Positions 61,950 through 64,000 of a DNA stretch of 64,000 bases are shown piece by piece. Below the pieces are notes generated by a model, which saw only the letters and a program-made list of their open reading frames with translations, was not told where the DNA came from and searched no databases. The DNA comes from Caldithrix abyssi DSM 13497 (GTDB lineage Bacteria; Calditrichota; Calditrichia; Calditrichales; Calditrichaceae), in NCBI RefSeq assembly GCF_001886815.1, contig NZ_CP018099.1:1176501-1240500 (forward strand), written 5' to 3'. A program made the position numbers and the translations under genes. Numbering within the stretch: position 1 is the stretch's first letter; each line of letters opens with the position of its first letter.

Positions 61950-62134
61950 GCCCGAGGGTGTCTCAAAAGCGACATTAAATGTATTTTTATGCAAATATAG
62001 GTAAAAGTTTACAATAGCCCTCACCCCCTTTCCCCCTCTCCCGATTTTCGGGAGAGGGGGAACTAAAGGGGGTGAGGGAAAGAAAAAACTTTATAAAAAT
62101 ACATTTTCTTTGACTTTTGGGACAGCCCTCGGGC
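61950..62134. mobile_element. MITE-like palindrome with GGGTGTCTCAAAA-type ends
   Basis: Ends GCCCGAGGGTGTCTCAAAAG and CTTTTGGGACAGCCCTCGGGC are inverted repeats with one gap and one mismatch. Sub-terminal TAAATGTATTTTTAT / ATAAAAATACATTTTC and a central CCCCTCTCCCGATTTTCGGG hairpin continue the symmetry. No open frame. A half copy of one end lies near 60490. Confidence 0.75.
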
Positions 62135-62326
62135 GTAAATTGTGGCGACTTGCTTAGTTTTCGTCTTACATGTTGAGATACATTTCTATTTTTTCTTTTC
62201 GATCCTGGCGTTCCCTTTTAAGCTAACGCTGGACAGAGGGTGTTGCGTGAAAAAATCTTTGTGCGCTTTGGTGCTTCTATGCGCTCTTGGATTATTATCT
62301 AAAAAAATCTCCCGCTTTAAAAAAAG

Positions 62327-62375
62327 TTGACAAGTACGATTTAATAAATTATTTTGTTAGTGAACAATCACTAAC
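62327..62375 (+). promoter_or_regulatory. Promoter with TetR-type operator before the efflux operon
   Basis: TTGACA at 62327-62332, 17-base spacer, TATTTT at 62350-62355. Immediately downstream GTTAGTGAACAATCACTAAC (62356-62375) is an 8-4-8 palindrome in the position of a repressor operator. TTAGTGA-N4-TCACTAA is typical of TetR-family sites. No tetR gene is in the window. Confidence 0.7.
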
Positions 62376-62507
62376 TGAATTGTTTGAGCAGGAGGGCGGA
62401 TGCTCGGATGACAGCAGGTCGCTAAAGTTCAGCGGAAGAATTTTGTCGTCCGGCAAAGACCTCCTCGTAAAGGCAAATCAAATTAACGATTATACTTAGG
62501 AGAACTT

Positions 62508-63860
62508 ATGAAACATTTTAAACGAGCGGTCTGGCAACTGATGATGATCATTCTGCCAGGGATTCTGGGCGGTTCCTTGCTGGCGCAAAACAACGTGCGC
62601 ACCATGACGCTCTCGCAGGCGCTGGATGTAGCCCTGCAAAAAAACCCTGTGCTGCGGGCGAGCGACTGGCAAAAAGTAGCGGCCCGCAAAAAGGTGTGGG
62701 AAGCCCGTAGCGGCTTTTTACCGCGAATCAATTTAGTCGGCACCTACACGCGCTATCAGGAGCCCATGATTATCACGCCCATTCACAAAGTGGGGCAATT
62801 CCCACCGCTGGACGACAAAATTTTCAATTCTCAGTTCCAGGTTCAACTTCCCATTTTTAACGGCGGAAGGACGCTGGCAGCCCACAAGGCGGCTAAAGCA
62901 GGCCTCGCCGAAAGCGGCGCGCAGGGAGAATTCGTCAAAGTTAGAGTGATTCAAAACATGGCTAACATTTTCCTGCAGGCAAAGGAAGTCAGCGATAAGC
63001 GCCATCTTATTGCGCAACGGCTACGAATGCTGCGCCAGCGGCATCGTGAGCTCTCACTGCTTCAACGCGAGGGACGGGTATCTGAAGCAGACTTTGCTCT
63101 GATGAACGCGTCCTTGCAGAGCGCTATTTCGGACAGTCTGGAGCTGGAATCGGCATGGCGTCAATTAAGCGTGCGGCTGGGGCAGGTTATGGGCGTAAAG
63201 CAGCCCGTTGTTCCCGACGTATCGGATTTATCCGGCGCACAAACCCCGCTTATGCAAATGGAGCTTCTGCCAGACACCACCAACCTTGCGGAACGCATGC
63301 AAGGTCCGGAAATCAAAAAAGCAAAAGCGCAACTTATGCGCGCTTCGGCCATGAAGTCTCTGGCCAAACGCAGCTTTCTTCCGGAAATCAGCGGTTTTTA
63401 TGTGTACAATTACAATTCCAGCGCCAACGAATGGGACCCGATAGGCGAGTGGGCGGTTGGCGTGACCATGCGCTTTCCTCTGTTTGACGGAGGGCGTCGC
63501 ATTGCCAATGTGGGCGCTGCCAGCGCATCCGAAAAAGCGGCCGCAGCCAGTCTGGATAATACGGTGCTGGAACAAAAAGCCTCGCTGGAAATCGCCTTTA
63601 TGCAATGGAAAACAGCGCGTCAACGACGTCAATTTTTAACTTTAGCCGTAGAAAGCAAACAAAAGTATGTGGAGGCAAACCGCAAACTTTATAAAGAAGG
63701 GCGTATTCCCTTAAGCGAACTGCTTACCCAGGAGACCGAATTGTTAGCCCTTCAAATTCAGGAAAAAGAACTGCGCTATGCTGAACAAAAAGCGCTCCTG
63801 GATTACCACGCTTTGCTCGGTAATCTCAACACAGAAAAAGTCAAGAAAATTTTACAATAA
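62508..63860 (+). CDS. TolC-family outer-membrane efflux protein
   Basis: 450 residues with signal peptide (LMMIILPGILGGSLLAQ). It has the TolC/OEP arrangement: MTLSQALDVALQKNPVLRASDWQKVAARKKVWEARSGFLPRINLVGTY, beta strands, long coiled helices, then a second repeat (SLAKRSFLPEISGFYVYNYNS, FPLFDGGRRIANVGAASA, KLYKEGRIPLSELLTQETELL). It forms the outer-membrane duct of a tripartite pump. AGGAG precedes the ATG. It is followed 12 bases later by a membrane-fusion lipoprotein gene, so the pump operon continues beyond the window. Confidence 0.93.
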   Translation: MKHFKRAVWQLMMIILPGILGGSLLAQNNVRTMTLSQALDVALQKNPVLRASDWQKVAARKKVWEARSGFLPRINLVGTYTRYQEPMIITPIHKVGQFPPLDDKIFNSQFQVQLPIFNGGRTLAAHKAAKAGLAESGAQGEFVKVRVIQNMANIFLQAKEVSDKRHLIAQRLRMLRQRHRELSLLQREGRVSEADFALMNASLQSAISDSLELESAWRQLSVRLGQVMGVKQPVVPDVSDLSGAQTPLMQMELLPDTTNLAERMQGPEIKKAKAQLMRASAMKSLAKRSFLPEISGFYVYNYNSSANEWDPIGEWAVGVTMRFPLFDGGRRIANVGAASASEKAAAASLDNTVLEQKASLEIAFMQWKTARQRRQFLTLAVESKQKYVEANRKLYKEGRIPLSELLTQETELLALQIQEKELRYAEQKALLDYHALLGNLNTEKVKKILQ

Positions 63861-63871
63861 AGGAGTTCGCA

Positions 63872-64000
63872 ATGAAAATGGTTAAAATAAAACTCTTTAT
63901 CGTATTTATCCTTTCAACACTCATTTTTTTGCAGAGTTGTAATAATAAAAAGGATAAGGCGGCTGAGATCAAACCCGTGGCCGTGCGTGTGGTAAAGCCG
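63872..64000 (+). CDS. Membrane-fusion (adaptor) lipoprotein of an efflux pump, 5' part only
   Basis: The first 43 codons are seen. A lipoprotein signal with LQSC (Cys23) leads to EIKPVAVRVVKP, the beginning of the first adaptor strand of RND periplasmic adaptors (HlyD/AcrA type). It starts after AAAGGAG. The coding region runs off the window; identity depends on this short stretch and on the TolC neighbour. Confidence 0.75.
   Translation, partial: MKMVKIKLFIVFILSTLIFLQSCNNKKDKAAEIKPVAVRVVKP

Noticed and set aside
62142-62499. Two short frames before the TolC gene
   Set aside because: They run through the promoter and operator, have no ribosome site and no recognisable protein features.

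Overview
The window looks like chromosomal DNA of a Gram-negative bacterium of the FCB group, most likely Calditrichota (Caldithrix-like). This is an inference from gene content: four secreted proteins end in type A (T9SS-like) C-terminal sorting domains with the NPFNP / SGVYFYR pattern, there are two PorV/PorQ-like barrels, a TamA/TamB pair, and lipoprotein signals throughout. No rRNA or other marker settles the taxonomy.

Layout. 1-1.5 kb: the end of a sorting-domain protein and a PorV-like barrel. 1.7-13.9 kb: a same-strand beta-mannoside utilisation locus with a large secreted LamG/sorting-domain protein, a binding-protein-dependent sugar importer (one lipoprotein, two permeases, no ATPase gene here), two GH130 enzymes, an (alpha/alpha)-toroid lipoprotein and a GH2 beta-mannosidase. 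Imported mannosides would be cut by phosphorolysis and hydrolysis. 13.9-15.7 kb: tadA facing the locus, then tRNA-Glu, tRNA-Arg(ACG) and tRNA-Gln with a tandem array of three broken tRNA-Glu fragments. 15.7-19.8 kb: a membrane protein and a HELAH metallopeptidase/propeller protein.

20-41.6 kb is a surface-polysaccharide region: a six-SLBB export protein, RmlC, then a mobile/accessory island (an Rpn nuclease with two tandem stand-alone copies of its C-terminal segment, a pRiA4b ORF-3-like protein, an AAA/DUF4143 ATPase, flanked by dispersed repeats), then an AT-rich Wzz-Wzx-Wzy-glycosyltransferase cluster, a heparinase-like protein and a PglC/PglD/PglE/PglF-type diacetylbacillosamine cassette in which the PglE aminotransferase carries a one-base frameshift at an A7 run. 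Matching ops-like elements precede the export gene and the Wzz operon.

41.6-54 kb is rich in long tandem and dispersed repeats, MITE-like palindromes and one IS110-family element. Between them lie a sorted phosphodiester glycosidase, tRNA-Val, an alpha/beta hydrolase and another sorted protein. The IS and repeats sit between tamB and tamA. 58-64 kb: a second PorV-like barrel, an alpha-carbonic anhydrase lipoprotein, and the start of a TolC-RND efflux operon behind a promoter with a TetR-type palindrome.

Most noteworthy: the Rpn gene with a strong internal start and two free-standing duplicated C-terminal units (a possible expanded gene-within-gene toxin-antitoxin system), the tRNA-Glu fragment array, the ops-like elements, and the repeat-rich leader of the O-antigen operon.
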